Origin: Azadirachta indica
Lineage: Eukaryota > Streptophyta > Magnoliopsida > Sapindales > Meliaceae
DNA length: 64,000 nucleotides
Direction of reading: 5' to 3'
NCBI GenBank assembly: GCA_022749755.1
Contig: CM040453.1
Coordinates: forward strand, 13,153,368 to 13,217,367
A program made the translations under genes and the position numbers. Each line of letters starts with the position of its first letter. Positions within the stretch are counted from its first letter, which is position 1. Positions 12,381-24,315 of the stretch are shown here, in pieces. The notes beneath the pieces were generated by a model. The model saw only the letters and a program-made list of their open reading frames with translations, searched no databases and was not told the DNA's origin.

Positions 12381-14089
12381 GTACCTGCACGCGTCCCCCA
12401 CGCGATGCTTAACTCACACCCTTTCAATTATCTTAAATTTTTTTTTATTACGATATATTCGCTTTTTAAGATATTGTAAATATTTTATTTATTTTTAAAT
12501 TGATTAAATGAACCAAATTAAAAAATAGGTCAACGAGTTTAGTGACCGATTGGTTTGATTTTTTTATTGACAAAAAATTTTTTAATAATAAAATTTTTTT
12601 TAAAATTTTTTAATATTATTTAGTTGATAATGAAAAAAAAAAAATTTTTATAAATTAAAAAAACTGTTTTTCTTCTATTGGAAAAAACCTAAAATTTAAA
12701 TTTTTGACAATAAAATTTTTTTAACTTTTTTAAAAAATAAAATTGTCTAAAAATCTTTTATTTTATTTTAAAAAATTTACGTAACTTTTTTAAATAAAAC
12801 ATTAAAAATTAATCTATTAAAATAATTACTCAAATTTTTCTCAAAAGTCATTTGTAACAATCAAACGATTAATTAATTTTTATTAAAATTTTTACTTATA
12901 AAAATTTTACAAGTAAAAATTTTATTTTAAAAAGTTTAATTTAAAAAATAATATCAAACGGAGCCTTAGAAAAATAATAATCGTCTGTCTAAATAATCAC
13001 ATATTTATATTAATTTAATATAATTTATTGAATTTTGATAACGTGGAGGTCTGTTGTTATTATTTGAAGGACGCTTTTGTTGACACGTGTCCGCGTCCGA
13101 GTGATTTTAAAATTTTAATATATGGGGAATATGATTCTTCCTGAAATCTTCCGGCTCCGTAGAAAGTGCATAGAATTTGATGCTTCAACTACAGTTGCCG
13201 TGGGTAATTTTCTTTAATTTCTTAATTATTTTTTATTTTTTATTTTTTTATTTATGACTACTATTTTTTTTTAATATTACAAATTTACTAATATTTAAAT
13301 AAGAATTTTATTGTATTTAATTAGAAATTTATTGAAATTTTACTTGAAAGATAACTGAGATGTACTAACCTACAATTGTAGTATGCCTAACATTGAGGAA
13401 TTTAATTATATTTAATAAGGAATTTACTCAAATTTTATTAGGAAGATAATATGTAATTATAATACACTTAACATTCAAAAGACTATCTAATAGTTTTATG
13501 ATCATTATTTATAAAAGATAGTATTTAAAAGAATGAGAAATTCATCTTAAAATATTAAATTTTAATAGTCAAGCATATTATAAATTACTCGAATTAGACA
13601 AAAAATTTATAATTTTAACATTATCAATATCAAAAAATTTTTTCGACAATGTAAAAGGATCCTAATTATTAATATATATTTAATTTAACAAAGATAATAA
13701 AAAAAATTGTTATGATATTCTAACAAGTAGACTGTTTTATCCATCAAAACAACTAACATTTATAAATTATTTTCTAAAAAGGAGAATGAATCATTCTCGA
13801 ATCAACAATCGCAATGAATACAGAATATAAAATTATAGTTAATATTTAATAATTCTATTCTCATATCTAAAGCCTCATTATAATATATATGAAACAAATT
13901 ATGGAAATCAAAAAATGCCAATTCAAAAAGCAACAAACACAAAAATATTCTATTTCCATGAGAATCAGATGAACTCGCATGCATTGATATGGATGATATC
14001 AAACAGTGTTTGATTAATTTTATGTTTACCATGACTGTATATAAAAATATTGAATGAATTAATTAACATAAAGCAGGCAGATGAGATGA
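12381..14089. other. AT-rich spacer between the two Pro/Gly-rich genes
   Basis: Mostly poly-A/T-rich sequence. A possible hAT-type MITE lies at about 12545-12966. Around 13070-13210 there is a less AT-rich patch (acacgtgtccgcgtccgag) that includes an ACGTG core and could be promoter-like. No convincing coding exon. Confidence 0.5.
12545..12966. mobile_element. Possible hAT-type MITE
   Basis: The left edge (accgattggtttgattttt) resembles the reverse complement of the right edge (ggctccgtttgatattattt). The 'ccgtttg' motif is common at termini of hAT-like MITEs. The interior is almost only A/T tracts and has no reading frame. The terminal repeats are imperfect, so this is tentative. Confidence 0.3.
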
Positions 14090-14686
14090 TCATTTCCACA
14101 TTCCGTATTTTCCCATCCCGAATTTTCCAGGACGATGAAAGCCATGCAAACCAGAAGCAAGATGATAAGCGCCATATCCAGCAGCTCCCGCAGCTGCAAC
14201 TCCCATTGCACCCCCGGCTAACAGCGTTCCCATACCAGCTCCCTGCCCTGCAATCCATGCATGCACACATTATTAAACGTACAATTCAATTATCAGTCAG
14301 TCAGTCAGTCAGTCAGTCAATCATCGATCGTTCCTGTTGAAAAAAAGAGTCATGTCTTGTTTTTTACCCGGAAGCATATAGGGAGCTGGGGAGCCGTATC
14401 CTACAGCTGGTGGAGGATAACTGGTGGGAGGGGGATAAGGAGCAGCGGGTGCAGGATACGCTGCGGGGGAGAAACCTCCAGGCGGAGGATAACCAGCCGG
14501 TGGGTATGCCAGTTGTGGAGGAGGGTAACTGGCTGGAGGTGGGTATCCGACTCCTGGACAAGAGCCGTAACCGCCGCCTGGTGGAGGGTAGGGCGCTCCT
14601 GGTCCTGGATTCTGAACGACAAACAGATTTCTGTCGGTAGTTTCTGCTGGAGGTGGAGGACTTTGTTTGCTGCTGTTGCCCGACAT
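14090..14686 (-). CDS. Pro/Gly-rich A3-like protein (copy b)
   Basis: Two exons, 14686-14368 (106 codons plus 1 base) and 14247-14090, are joined through a split glycine codon exactly as in copy a (donor CCGG|GTAAAA, acceptor ATTGCAG|GGCAG). The protein is about 158 residues: start MSGNSSKQSPPPPAETTDRN, then YPPP/AYPPAGYPPPGG repeats, then GMGTLLAGGAMGVAAAAGAA and a short tail ending GKFGMGKYGMWK. It matches copy a in plan, but its tail has lost most histidines and it lacks the N-terminal NIAGYAAGYAAG segment. It is a diverged paralogue of the same family, function unknown. A TCAG microsatellite sits in its intron. Confidence 0.87.
14293..14319. repeat. (TCAG)n microsatellite in the copy b intron
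   Basis: Six consecutive TCAG units lie inside the single intron of the gene at 14090-14686. Length variation here would not alter the protein. Confidence 0.85.
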
Positions 14687-15405
14687 CTTTCTTCAACTTC
14701 GAGTTATTGCTAAAAAAATATTCAGAAGCGATGGATTTTCCGGTGAATCAGAAAATATTGGAAAGAAAAAAGAAATTGTATCAGATGGAAATTGTTCCCA
14801 AGCTGCGTATGATACGAATGCTTCAAGAATCGAGAAATTCTCGACGGAATCGGGATGAGAGAAACAAAAGAAACAGTTACTAGCGTCAGAAAGCAATTAA
14901 CATGAAAATTTACATACAAACATCGGAATTAAAGGATGCGTTATTGAAAGACAAAGTAAAAATAGAGACCTTTCATTCTAACTTTGGAAAATGAATGGAA
15001 TACGTTCAGATTTATTTTCTTTCAGGTTCGTTGACTCTCATGTTTATATATTGCATGCCTTTTTCAAGCTGCTTGTTTTGTTTGCAAGTATTCTTGGACG
15101 AAATTTAATTTGGTCCGCAATTCTTAGCCACCACGTAGGTAACATTCGAATGCTCCATCAATTCTATGCTGGGATTGTTTAATTTTGGCTTATCAACAGA
15201 ACACATTCAATATGTGTCAGAAGGCTTCAAAATCAAGTGTCACGAATTACACTTCATGTTATGTTACAATAACTTGAAGGCAATAGTGATAGGAAAATGG
15301 ATCAAAATTTTTCTGCTATTCTACGTGTTGTAAACATAATGCATGGAGTAAGACTTTTCTATAGCAACCTCACCACACAAATCAAAGAGGAAATTTGCTA
15401 CTTGA
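14687..15405. other. Spacer between copy b and the tRNA methyltransferase
   Basis: This holds the promoter and leader of copy b (minus; a TTTTTTAG acceptor-like site lies at about 14713) and the 3' end of the methyltransferase gene. The open frames here run in several overlapping frames without family motifs. No further gene seen. Confidence 0.5.
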
Positions 15406-18035
15406 TCATATCTGCTTTTGGTACATCCTTCTGTATATTTTTGCACCTTCAAATTCGGCATGGATTTCCCTTTCAGTCCTTACCCCCATTGGGTTGTTCA
15501 ATAACCATCCCTCATTGTCACAAAGCACACTTGGATCGTTTGTGTCAATATGCTGTAGCAAATCTGAGTCTGCATCAAACTGATTCCTCATGTCTAGAGC
15601 CACTTCAAGCACATCAGACTGTACAAAAACCTGTTCAGTCAATAAAAAACTTCTAAGGTGTCTGTTAAAGCTTGCATCTCAATGAAATTAACTTATTACA
15701 TGAATTGCCAACACCGCCAATGTGACAAAAAAATTTTAAGTTGTCTGTTAACATTGCTGGTCTACCACGGAACTGATCAACATAACACGGTCCTAATAAA
15801 TTCTAACAGATCCAGCTCTCCATCCAATGGGGGCAACACTATGAAAGTTCAAATCAATATGGAGGGGAGGACTTTCTTATCATGTAACTGAGACAAAGAT
15901 TGGAGAAGAAGCATTCCTAGCAAAAGAAATTAGCCTATTTCAGATTATCGAATATCTAAAGCAGATACCTTTCCTCCAGGCATCAACTTATCTTTAATAG
16001 AATCTACTAAAGGCTTCTGCACAACCCTTCTCTTGTGATGTCTTTTCTTGAAATGAGGGTCTGGGCACTGCATAGACCAATAATAGATTTTAACACTGAA
16101 ACATTTCCACTGATTTTTCATGTTGAATATTTCAAAATGCCAGGGTGTCACTCACCAAAATTGAAACTAGCATCAAGGGTCCAGGGTAAGCAGATACCAA
16201 TTGCTTGAAAGAAACTGAGGCATTCGCAGACAAGAATTGTCTGCAAGAAATTTCCAGATAGTTGCTCATTAAATTGCCAGTGGCGTCAGTTTTTGCCTTT
16301 TTCTACCTAAATAAAGCACATTCCATGGACTTACATGTTACTAAGGGCCAATTCCTTCACCCAGAACTCAGCGCGTTTAACCAGCTGCATCAGGTAAATA
16401 ATATTACAACATCAGATAAATGTATCCTTTCTTTAAAATTCAAGGAGAAGAAGTGGACCAAGTATATATACATTAATTCAATCAGAAGAATTCTCGAGTG
16501 AACTAGAAAAAACCCAAGGAGTTCATTCCCATACTTTCTGCCGGATTTCAAGGCCCAAGTAATTTGCTGAATCAGGATTTCTTCTCGCAAGCCATATGAG
16601 AAATCTGCCACTACCTGGGACTTCTTAAAATTGTCAAATAAATAGTTGATGTGTAAAGGTGCTTTCCCTTGTAGCACAGGAGACAATGTACACAATAATA
16701 CAAAAGAATGAAAATAATGATGACCAAAATGCAGCCAGTGAAGCAGATTTAGAAAGCAGGACTAATATTTAAAGGAAGCTGTTAGGACAAACAGAACAGC
16801 TGTGCAAAATACCATATGTATCTGATCAATTTACCCCGCATTAAGCAGGGGGTATTTTCTGCTGCAAGGGTAAGCATTTAGGACTGCCATTTGCGAAGTG
16901 CATGGGCATGGGAGTTCAGAAAGTAAGTTGAAAGGCAATCCAATGGCTTGAGCTAATCGGATAAGCAAAGTACAGAGAAAGAAACATTAAAAATCATGAC
17001 TTAGCAAAGCAATAATTTTTGGAGATAGAAAAACTAGGCATAAAAAATTTAGCAAGAGAAGAAATATTTAACCCATATGCATAGGCTAGTGCAACCTATA
17101 TGCTATTGCTCAACCATTAAATCTTCACCAAATCAAAATTTTGCGTCTGTAAAATCCTGTATTATTGGATGTAAATGTAGACTATTACATATCATTAACC
17201 AACTTACAAAAAGCTAAAAGGAAATAACTTCTATTCCAGTTTCCTCAAACTTTTGGCACTCGGTTATCAAGAAAATTCAAAATCGGCATGGCATAAGATT
17301 CACAATGTTTTTGCAATGGAGCTCACAATTGATCACCTACTAACAGCAAAGAATTGGTCCGATAAATCCAAAAAAAAAAAAAACAAACATAACAGCAAAG
17401 ATAAGTATTGACATTGCCAAATATATGAATAAATATGAACGCTGAGGAGTTACCACTTCCAATATCCACCATGAGTGGCAGTGTTGGATCCTTGTAGACT
17501 TCATTCCAATCAGGTACCTCCACCGGTGTCTTCCCAGAAATTAAAATTACTCAGTTACCAGCTCTCTAGCAAGCCAGAAAGTAATGGGAAAACAAAAAAA
17601 AGTTTCTTTATATCATGAACATAACTTTGATTGAGTGAACTCAATGACTACATACCCTGAATGATGAACTTAGAGGATTGACATGCTGCCTGATTCTCAC
17701 ATGACCCAACTCCTGCATCAAATAAAAATCTACTTAAATTCAAAAAAAGAAAAAAAAAACAAACCCAATAAAGCCTGCATAGTAACAAATTAAAATACCC
17801 CAGAAACTTTGTCAGAGAGGTTAAGGTCAGCATATTCCAAGGCAACGAGGTCTGTGCTCCTGATTTCTTTGCCTGCAGTAGAGATGGAAGAAACTACTGC
17901 TCTGTCACTGGAAAAGCAACGATAATTGTGATGGAATACAGAGGACTGCTTTGAGATCAAAGCTCTTGCAGTTCTGTGTAAAGCAGCGAAACCAGTGGTT
18001 GAGTTGTAGTAGTTTAAGCAGACGTAGGAAGCCAT
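15406..18035 (-). CDS. tRNA (guanine-N7)-methyltransferase, TrmB type, organelle-targeted
   Basis: Eight exons: 18035-17799, 17712-17656, 17529-17454, 16614-16535, 16384-16335, 16240-16156, 16067-15969 and 15630-15406. All have GT-AG borders and consistent phases, giving about 302 residues. The enzyme transfers methyl from S-adenosylmethionine to N7 of guanosine 46 in tRNA. SAM-binding motif VDIGSGSGRF, then RNPDSANYLGLEIRQK, the catalytic-region block CPDPHFKKRHHKRR and the C-terminal GVRTEREIHAEFEGAKIYRR are all present, as expected for the bacterial-type single-subunit enzyme. The first 50 residues are rich in Ser/Arg/Ala and poor in acidic residues, suggesting a plastid or mitochondrial transit peptide (inference). 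Best match from memory is Arabidopsis At5g17660. It shares an 834-bp upstream region with the divergent hydrolase gene. Confidence 0.93.
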
Positions 18036-18869
18036 TTCTTCGCAGATTTTCCGACTTAGAGAGAGGCCAAAGAGGGAGAATTAGTTTCCCCCTTTCTTCT
18101 AATAACTGATGTCTCTTCTTTTACTATCTACACCCTCTATATTTGTTTGATTAACATATTTTCCCTTAAGATTTTGTTTTGAGTTTAAAATTTTTAAAAT
18201 TGCAATATTTTAATTTTTTTATTTAACAGTATCTACATTAGCATACATCAAAATATTAAATATTAAACTAAAATTTTTTTCTTGTTTATTTAAAAATGTT
18301 AGATATGACATGCTTATATCATTTAATTTTTTCCTAATATATATATATATATATAACTGAGTTTGTATATTAATAATATATTTTTTAAAGTTGATGAATT
18401 TTTATATTTTTAAATAAAAATTAAGGAAATAATTTGATATTTATGTTTTTTATTCAAATATCAAATTATATTTTAATAATAAATGTTGATCGTGAAGGTA
18501 ATATTAAAAAATAATTGAAACTCAAATACTAGATGATTAAATCCTTATTTTTTATTTTATGAAATATGGATTTTATATTTTATCCTTAATTAATTGGCAA
18601 ACAAAAAAATAATTCATAAAATTAATGACAAATTTCCTACTTATTTCTCAACATCTAACAGAAGGTAGTAAAATTTTCTCAAATTAGAATGATTAAAAAG
18701 AATAATATAGTAAACATAAATTTAATTAATTAATTAATTAATTAAAAGAATGTTAGAAGATGCATGGGCGTGTGTTACTGGTGGCAGAGAATGAATTGTG
18801 GATTTAAGGTTTCAGAAGTTGAGGTTGAACAGTGGCCAATCACTTGAAAAGAGCCATTACTCTCTGGAA
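18036..18869. promoter_or_regulatory. Shared divergent promoter region
   Basis: This 834-bp interval separates the start codons of the methyltransferase (minus) and the hydrolase (plus), so both promoters must lie here or in the leaders. It is AT-rich, with (TA)n near 18340-18356 and a taattaattaattaattaa run at about 18722-18744. No specific factor site is claimed. Confidence 0.55.
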
Positions 18870-21470
18870 ATGGCTCTGGTTCTGCCACCATTCAAGTTCA
18901 AGTTCAAGCCCATCTGCTCCTCTTCCTCCTCCACCACCTCCCAATGCCGTCCCGCCGTTATTCTTCCAGTAACTCTCTCTTTCTCTCTGTCTTACAACGG
19001 TATCATAACTGCTTGTATAGGTGGTTACTGTAATGATGACTGGTTGTTCTGTTGTAGGGGTTAGGAAACAATTCTGCGGACTACCAGAAGCTGCAGCTGA
19101 CCTTGAAAGACTACGGGGTTCCTACAGTCGTAGCTGAGGTGTCCAGGATTGATTGGTTCAGAAATGCTGCCGGCTTGGTCGACCCTAACTACTGGCGTGG
19201 CACTCTGCGTCCTCGGCCTGTTCTTGATTGGTGAGTTGATCTGTTTTCTCCATTTTTTCTTTCTGCTTCATATAATCTTTTCGAATTCGAATTATTTATG
19301 AGCAGGTATTTCAAGAGGATTGATAAGGCCATTAGGGAAGCTAAGGAATTGTCTCAGGGTAATGCGCTTTGATTTTTTTTGCTACTTTGAATCGAAATTC
19401 CCCATTTTGGTATTGAAAATAGTTTGTTGATGAAAATTTTCTGTAGTATCAATGACTCATCATGACGTGAACTTTGTTCAGTTGCTTACAAAGGCACAGC
19501 CAGTGTCTGTCTCCTTTCTTTCTGCTGTTCCAACCTCTCTGGAGTCATCATTGTTTGCTTTGCATACCGCTGTTTCTAAGGATCTGTAATTGATGTTATT
19601 ATTGTAGGGGGAAATTTATCTCTGATTGGACACTCAGCAGGAGGATGGCTTGCACGAGTGTACATGGAAGAATTTGGGTTCTCTGATATCTCTTTGTTAT
19701 TGACTCTTGGTACTCCGCACCTGTATGTTATCACTTTCATTATTAGTTTGTTCTTGCTCATGATTTTTTTATGCCATTACTTATTAGTCTGTTCTTGCTC
19801 ATGATTTTTTTATGCCATTACTCTCATTCTTCTAGTTAGTATATACATTTATTAGTAACTTCAGTTATTCTACTTGCAAGAACTTTGGTTCAAAGTTAGC
19901 TGTGATTATCTTCTTCCATTCTCGAGCTTTTGTTTATATGGATTATCATGAATATAACCCATCAGCATTTTTATATTATTGTTGATAATTTTTCCAGGCC
20001 ACCTCCAAGGGGTCTGCCTGGGGTTATTGATCAAACAAGAGGTCTCCTATATTATGTTGAAAAACATTGCACAAAAGCTGTTTACACCCCCGAATTAAAA
20101 TATGTATGTATTGCAGGGAGGTAAATGCAAAATCAGATCCTGTTACTTGTTCTTCTTACTTTTAGAATCATTCTCTTTTAAGGTTTTCTGCATATCTACA
20201 ATGCACAACTGTACCTTGTATGTGGTTAACGTTGAACCATTGATAATTGTTTTCTTTGTACAAATTGAGTATTCTGACATCACATTTGATATGCACACAA
20301 CATCAAATCTTCTTACTAAATTAGCTCTACTAGGGACTGTAACTCCTTCATGCAGTGAAATTAAATTGTTATGATTTCTTCCCTTCTTTTCTTTTCCTCA
20401 TTTGAAATGTGTTGTTCATTAGCAAAACTTATGAAGAAAACTAAATTCAGGAATAATATGCTTCTGCTTGATTGATAATGAATACAGAAACTGAGACCTT
20501 TCATGAAGGATTCTTTCAGGGCTGCCTGCTAATGAATAATTTGAGCTTTCACATGTACCAGTGTCTTGAACATCTAACTGAAAAGCACGTTTTGAACTAT
20601 CAGTTGAAAATGAAATGCTGCAACATGATGTGTTTGATGGGAAGGGATTTAGTCTGAGTTGCTAAGCGGTCAGTACTTTAGAGGTCAAAGCGCAAGTTCC
20701 CTTTTAGCTGCACTTATATGGCATGAGGAGATGCATATAAGGCATATATTACCCTGAAACGGAGCCTTTCAGAGTGGCACAATGTATCAATAGTAGTAAA
20801 ATATACCTGAAGACCAGCATGTATATGCATATCCGTGATATAAAAGGACAGGATGATACTAAACAAGAAAGACAATGCGAGAGTACTGACCAGATTTATT
20901 TATGTGATTCTACCAATTTCCTTTTGGTTTAACATAAAGAAGTAAATTTAGTTGTTACTTGGAAATGTATTGCTAATATCTGGAATCTAACTGGGAACTG
21001 TAAATTGCAGGTATATTCAGGGAGCTCAACTCTTTGGAAACTCAAGTGTCGACGTTGAATCAGCTCTTGCCATTGAGCCAATTTCTGAGGTTGCTATTGT
21101 GAATGAGACCAACTCAACATCAACTCCAACCACATTCCGTGCTCGGATAGTTGGGCAAGGGTACAAGCAGGTAACTTCAATTGCCTCTGCACCTCACTCA
21201 TATTCTTTTAAAAATTCATGCCCGTTCTGTTAGGTAACTTAAGACCAATGGAATAAACTTATGTCAAGTATTTGACTGCTGCAGGTCTGCGGGCAAGCAG
21301 ATGTATGGGGCGATGGGGTTGTGCCAGAAGTATCGGCACATTTAGAGGGTGCACTCAATATAAGCTTGTATGGAGTTTATCATTCGCCGGTTGGTTCAGA
21401 TGATGTGTCGAGACCATGGTATGGTTCTCCTGCCGTCGTAGATAAATGGATACAATACCTTCTCGACTAG
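18870..21470 (+). CDS. Alpha/beta hydrolase (lipase-like, PGAP1/At5g17670 type)
   Basis: Seven exons: 18870-18968, 19058-19230, 19306-19358, 19608-19722, 19998-20120, 21011-21170 and 21285-21470, total 302 residues with continuous phase. It has the nucleophile elbow GHSAGG (about residues 112-117). Candidate acid and histidine residues sit in GQADVWGDGVVP and LYGVYHSP near the C-terminus, consistent with a Ser-Asp-His triad. The Ser-rich N-terminus (PICSSSSSTTSQC) may be a plastid transit peptide. The substrate is unknown; the family includes acyl-ester hydrolases. The ATG at 18870 is chosen because the following residues look like a transit peptide and the upstream in-frame region does not. 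Intron 4 contains a 41-bp tandem duplication, and intron 5 is long (890 bp). Confidence 0.9.
19740..19821. repeat. 41-bp tandem duplication in a hydrolase intron
   Basis: The unit (ttattagtytgttcttgctc continuing to atgccattac) occurs at 19740-19780 and 19781-19821 with one visible difference. It is intronic. Confidence 0.9.
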
Positions 21471-22347
21471 TTATTTCTGAGACACTTAAATGTAGAGAAA
21501 TGCAATTTTTTAATGCATCATCAATTTGTGAAATGCTCAATTCAATTTTCTTTATATATTTTTGTTCGTTGTTTTTCGTTCCTTTATAATAAAAATAAAA
21601 AGAAAAAATCAAGAAGTAATAAGCATGTACCAGAATGTCTTCTTACTTGGTTTATGTGAGATTCAAAATGTCATCCTACTTGTTACATTTGACTCATCTT
21701 AGCTGAAAGTTAGCAGTTCAATTGGAGAATACTCTTCATAGGCAGTACACTCTTACCATTTTATGGCCCCCATTCTCTCTTAGATTCTGAGACCACTAAA
21801 CTCCAAAAAACTTACTTCTGATAGGCAAATTCACTTCAAATATATATTGTAGAGAAGTAACTGAGAGTCTGTTTGCAGTCTTTTATGTCACATAATGCTT
21901 TCTGCATTGCACATAGATATTGGCTCAACATATACATCTCATTACCTTTCCTTGTTCCAGAGGTTCCCCTAAAGTATATCAACACATCATTCGTTAAAAA
22001 TTATGAGCCATAGTCTTTGTCCTAGCAAATCTCTCACATCATTTATAAGCAAAGGTGAGAAGCAACAGTTAGGCAACATCACAAACAATAATCCACGAGC
22101 ACAAAGAAATGAGACTGGTGTCAAACAAACCACAATTAGATATGAACTTCTTCCCCTAGCTAATTTTTACAACATTTCCACCTAAAAGAGTCACAAACCC
22201 AACTCTGAGAGTTCTGTGCTCATAAAAAGCATTTATCAAAATAAGAAAACCCACAGTAGTTAAGGACTAAAAGTTACAAGAGCTTGCTCATAGAGTTGGG
22301 ACAGCAATCTAAAGCCATGCACCTACACTTGATATCAGAACCAGCGG
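21471..22347. other. Convergent 3' spacer between hydrolase and SWIB genes
   Basis: This contains the two convergent 3' untranslated regions. AATAAAAATAAAAAG at about 21587-21601 could serve as a polyadenylation signal for the hydrolase. No additional coding exon seen. Confidence 0.5.
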
Positions 22348-24315
22348 TCAAGCAGTCTTCACAAAATGTGGGGACAACAGTTTCCCAATCTCCAGGAATC
22401 CCACAGCATTTTTCCCATCAAAGATGGCTTTCAGCTTCTCATCACATATTATCTCCCTTTTGTTTTGAGGATTCTGCAGTCAAAGGCATCCACATACTAT
22501 AACAATCCAAATTAAAGCACACCAAAAATTTACTCAATTAAGGAACTTCAAGTACATTTACCTTAACAAATAAAAGACGTGATATCCAAGCGACTAAGCA
22601 AAACCGACTATGAATAAAATATAGAAAGCAAACTAACACTCACAAAAAGAATGTTAGTCTCTCTCCATTGATTTTTTGTTAAAGAACGAGGATTCAAAGA
22701 AATCTCAACATTTAACTTACTTCAGGAGAGAAACAATACAGCTCTTAAAAGAAAGGTGGTTGGGAAGAAAGAACAAGATTTCATTGAACATGCATGCATC
22801 TAGCAATCTTAACTACAATTAATTATAAGTATCATAGATCAATACAGAAGAGAAACAAGCTTTCAGAACCTCAAAATCATATATTCATTCCATAATCCAA
22901 CACCATTAAGTAAATTGATTAAAACATGTAGTTGAACAGCACTAATGGATGATGGAATGAAAGAGAGAATAATCCCAGTCCGTTAAACACTAATGCAAGG
23001 CATTTCAGCCCAATAATTTATCAGTTTTAGCTCAAGAATTAACGTATCTAGTAATCCATAACATTACAGTTGTCTCTAAGCATAACCAAACTATTCTAAT
23101 ACCCTGGACATTTAGAAGTCATCGCTACATTCAAAAATTCAACTTAGTGAAGCATAGACGGTTTATATGGCATGTACATTGGCCCAGGAAAATTTAACAC
23201 CACATAACACCAAGGGATGGCATGTTATACTTCTTACATGCCAACCAAAACCACCTCTCCTTACAAACAGAGATAAAATTACCAGGCATGCTGCCTTAGC
23301 AATAAGAATCTGTCTTAGATAAATACTTATGAATGACAGTATGATATTACAAAAAGTTAGCTTTGTGAACAATTTCCCATATGATCACCACTGACATGAG
23401 TTTACATCTTACACTAGAGGAACACTGGAACCAACACAACCATCTGAAATATGTTTCTCAGGCATATAAAAGAGATCTCCCAGAAGCACACAAAACCCAA
23501 TTATTTAAATCTACTATACTAAAACCAACCAAACCACTAAGTTTTGTAAGTCAAAACAACCATGCAATGGAAAAATAGAATACTCCACAACATTGTCAAA
23601 TCGTCCATCAAAGGAGCAATTGTCAGTGCCCTTTGCTTTAGCTACTAATAGCAGAGCTTCGGAGTATTTAATACTTTGGTGTCTGGAAAAAACTGATAAA
23701 AATATTTAAGGAAAAAAAAAAAGAGAAAACCTACAGTGCTTACATGACCAGCACTTAAGCTACATTTGTAGAAAAACTTTGTCCGTGCTTTTGTATCAAG
23801 CGATCCTTCTCCTTCCACCGAATTCCTTCAATATTCAAAATTTAGCCTTCTCTATTTCAAGAGAAAAAAAAAATTACCCCCCACTACAAAAATATGTACA
23901 GATATCGCGTACACATAACAATGAAAAGCAGAAACAGAATAACTATTAAATATATTCTTAGGGTTTAAGTTAATAACACAAAATTTAAGCGAGGAAATGG
24001 AAACATAAAAATTAGGGTTTAAACCTGGAGGTTGTGGATCTTGATGTAGGACCAGATCTGGCGGACAGCGTCCGCGCGGGAGGCTTCAGAGGCTCCGAGA
24101 AAGTTAGCAAGAGCCGGAGACACAGGAGTCACTTTAACAATTCCAGTGGGTTTACCGGTGCCCGGTGATCTTGGTGTTCTAGGCTTCGCCGGCGATTTGG
24201 CTCTGGGTTTTTTGGTTGTTGTCGATTTTGTCGTAGAGGCAGCCGCGGCGGAGGCCTTGGCGGGGGCGAGGAGGGCCCGGCAGCCGTTGAAAACCCTAGC
24301 AGCAGCTGAAGACAT
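22348..24315 (-). CDS. SWIB/MDM2-domain protein, small organelle-type
   Basis: Two exons, 24315-24025 (97 codons) and 22473-22348 (41 codons plus stop), are joined at CTCCAG|GTTTAA and GACTGCAG|AATCC, giving 138 residues. The N-terminus is Ala/Ser/Lys/Pro-rich (KKPRAKSPAKPRTPRSP), resembling both a transit peptide and a histone-H1-like basic tail. The SWIB fold follows: FLGASEASRADAVRQIW, YIKIHNLQNPQNKREIICD, FLEIGKLLSPHF. Small plant SWIB proteins of this kind are found in plastid or mitochondrial nucleoids or in chromatin remodelling contexts (family knowledge); which applies here is not visible. The single 1.55-kb intron is otherwise featureless. Confidence 0.9.

Noticed and set aside
14261..14713. 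Plus-strand frame of 150 codons
   Set aside because: Antisense shadow across exon and intron of copy b, with Trp/Arg-rich sequence typical of reversed Pro/Gly repeats.
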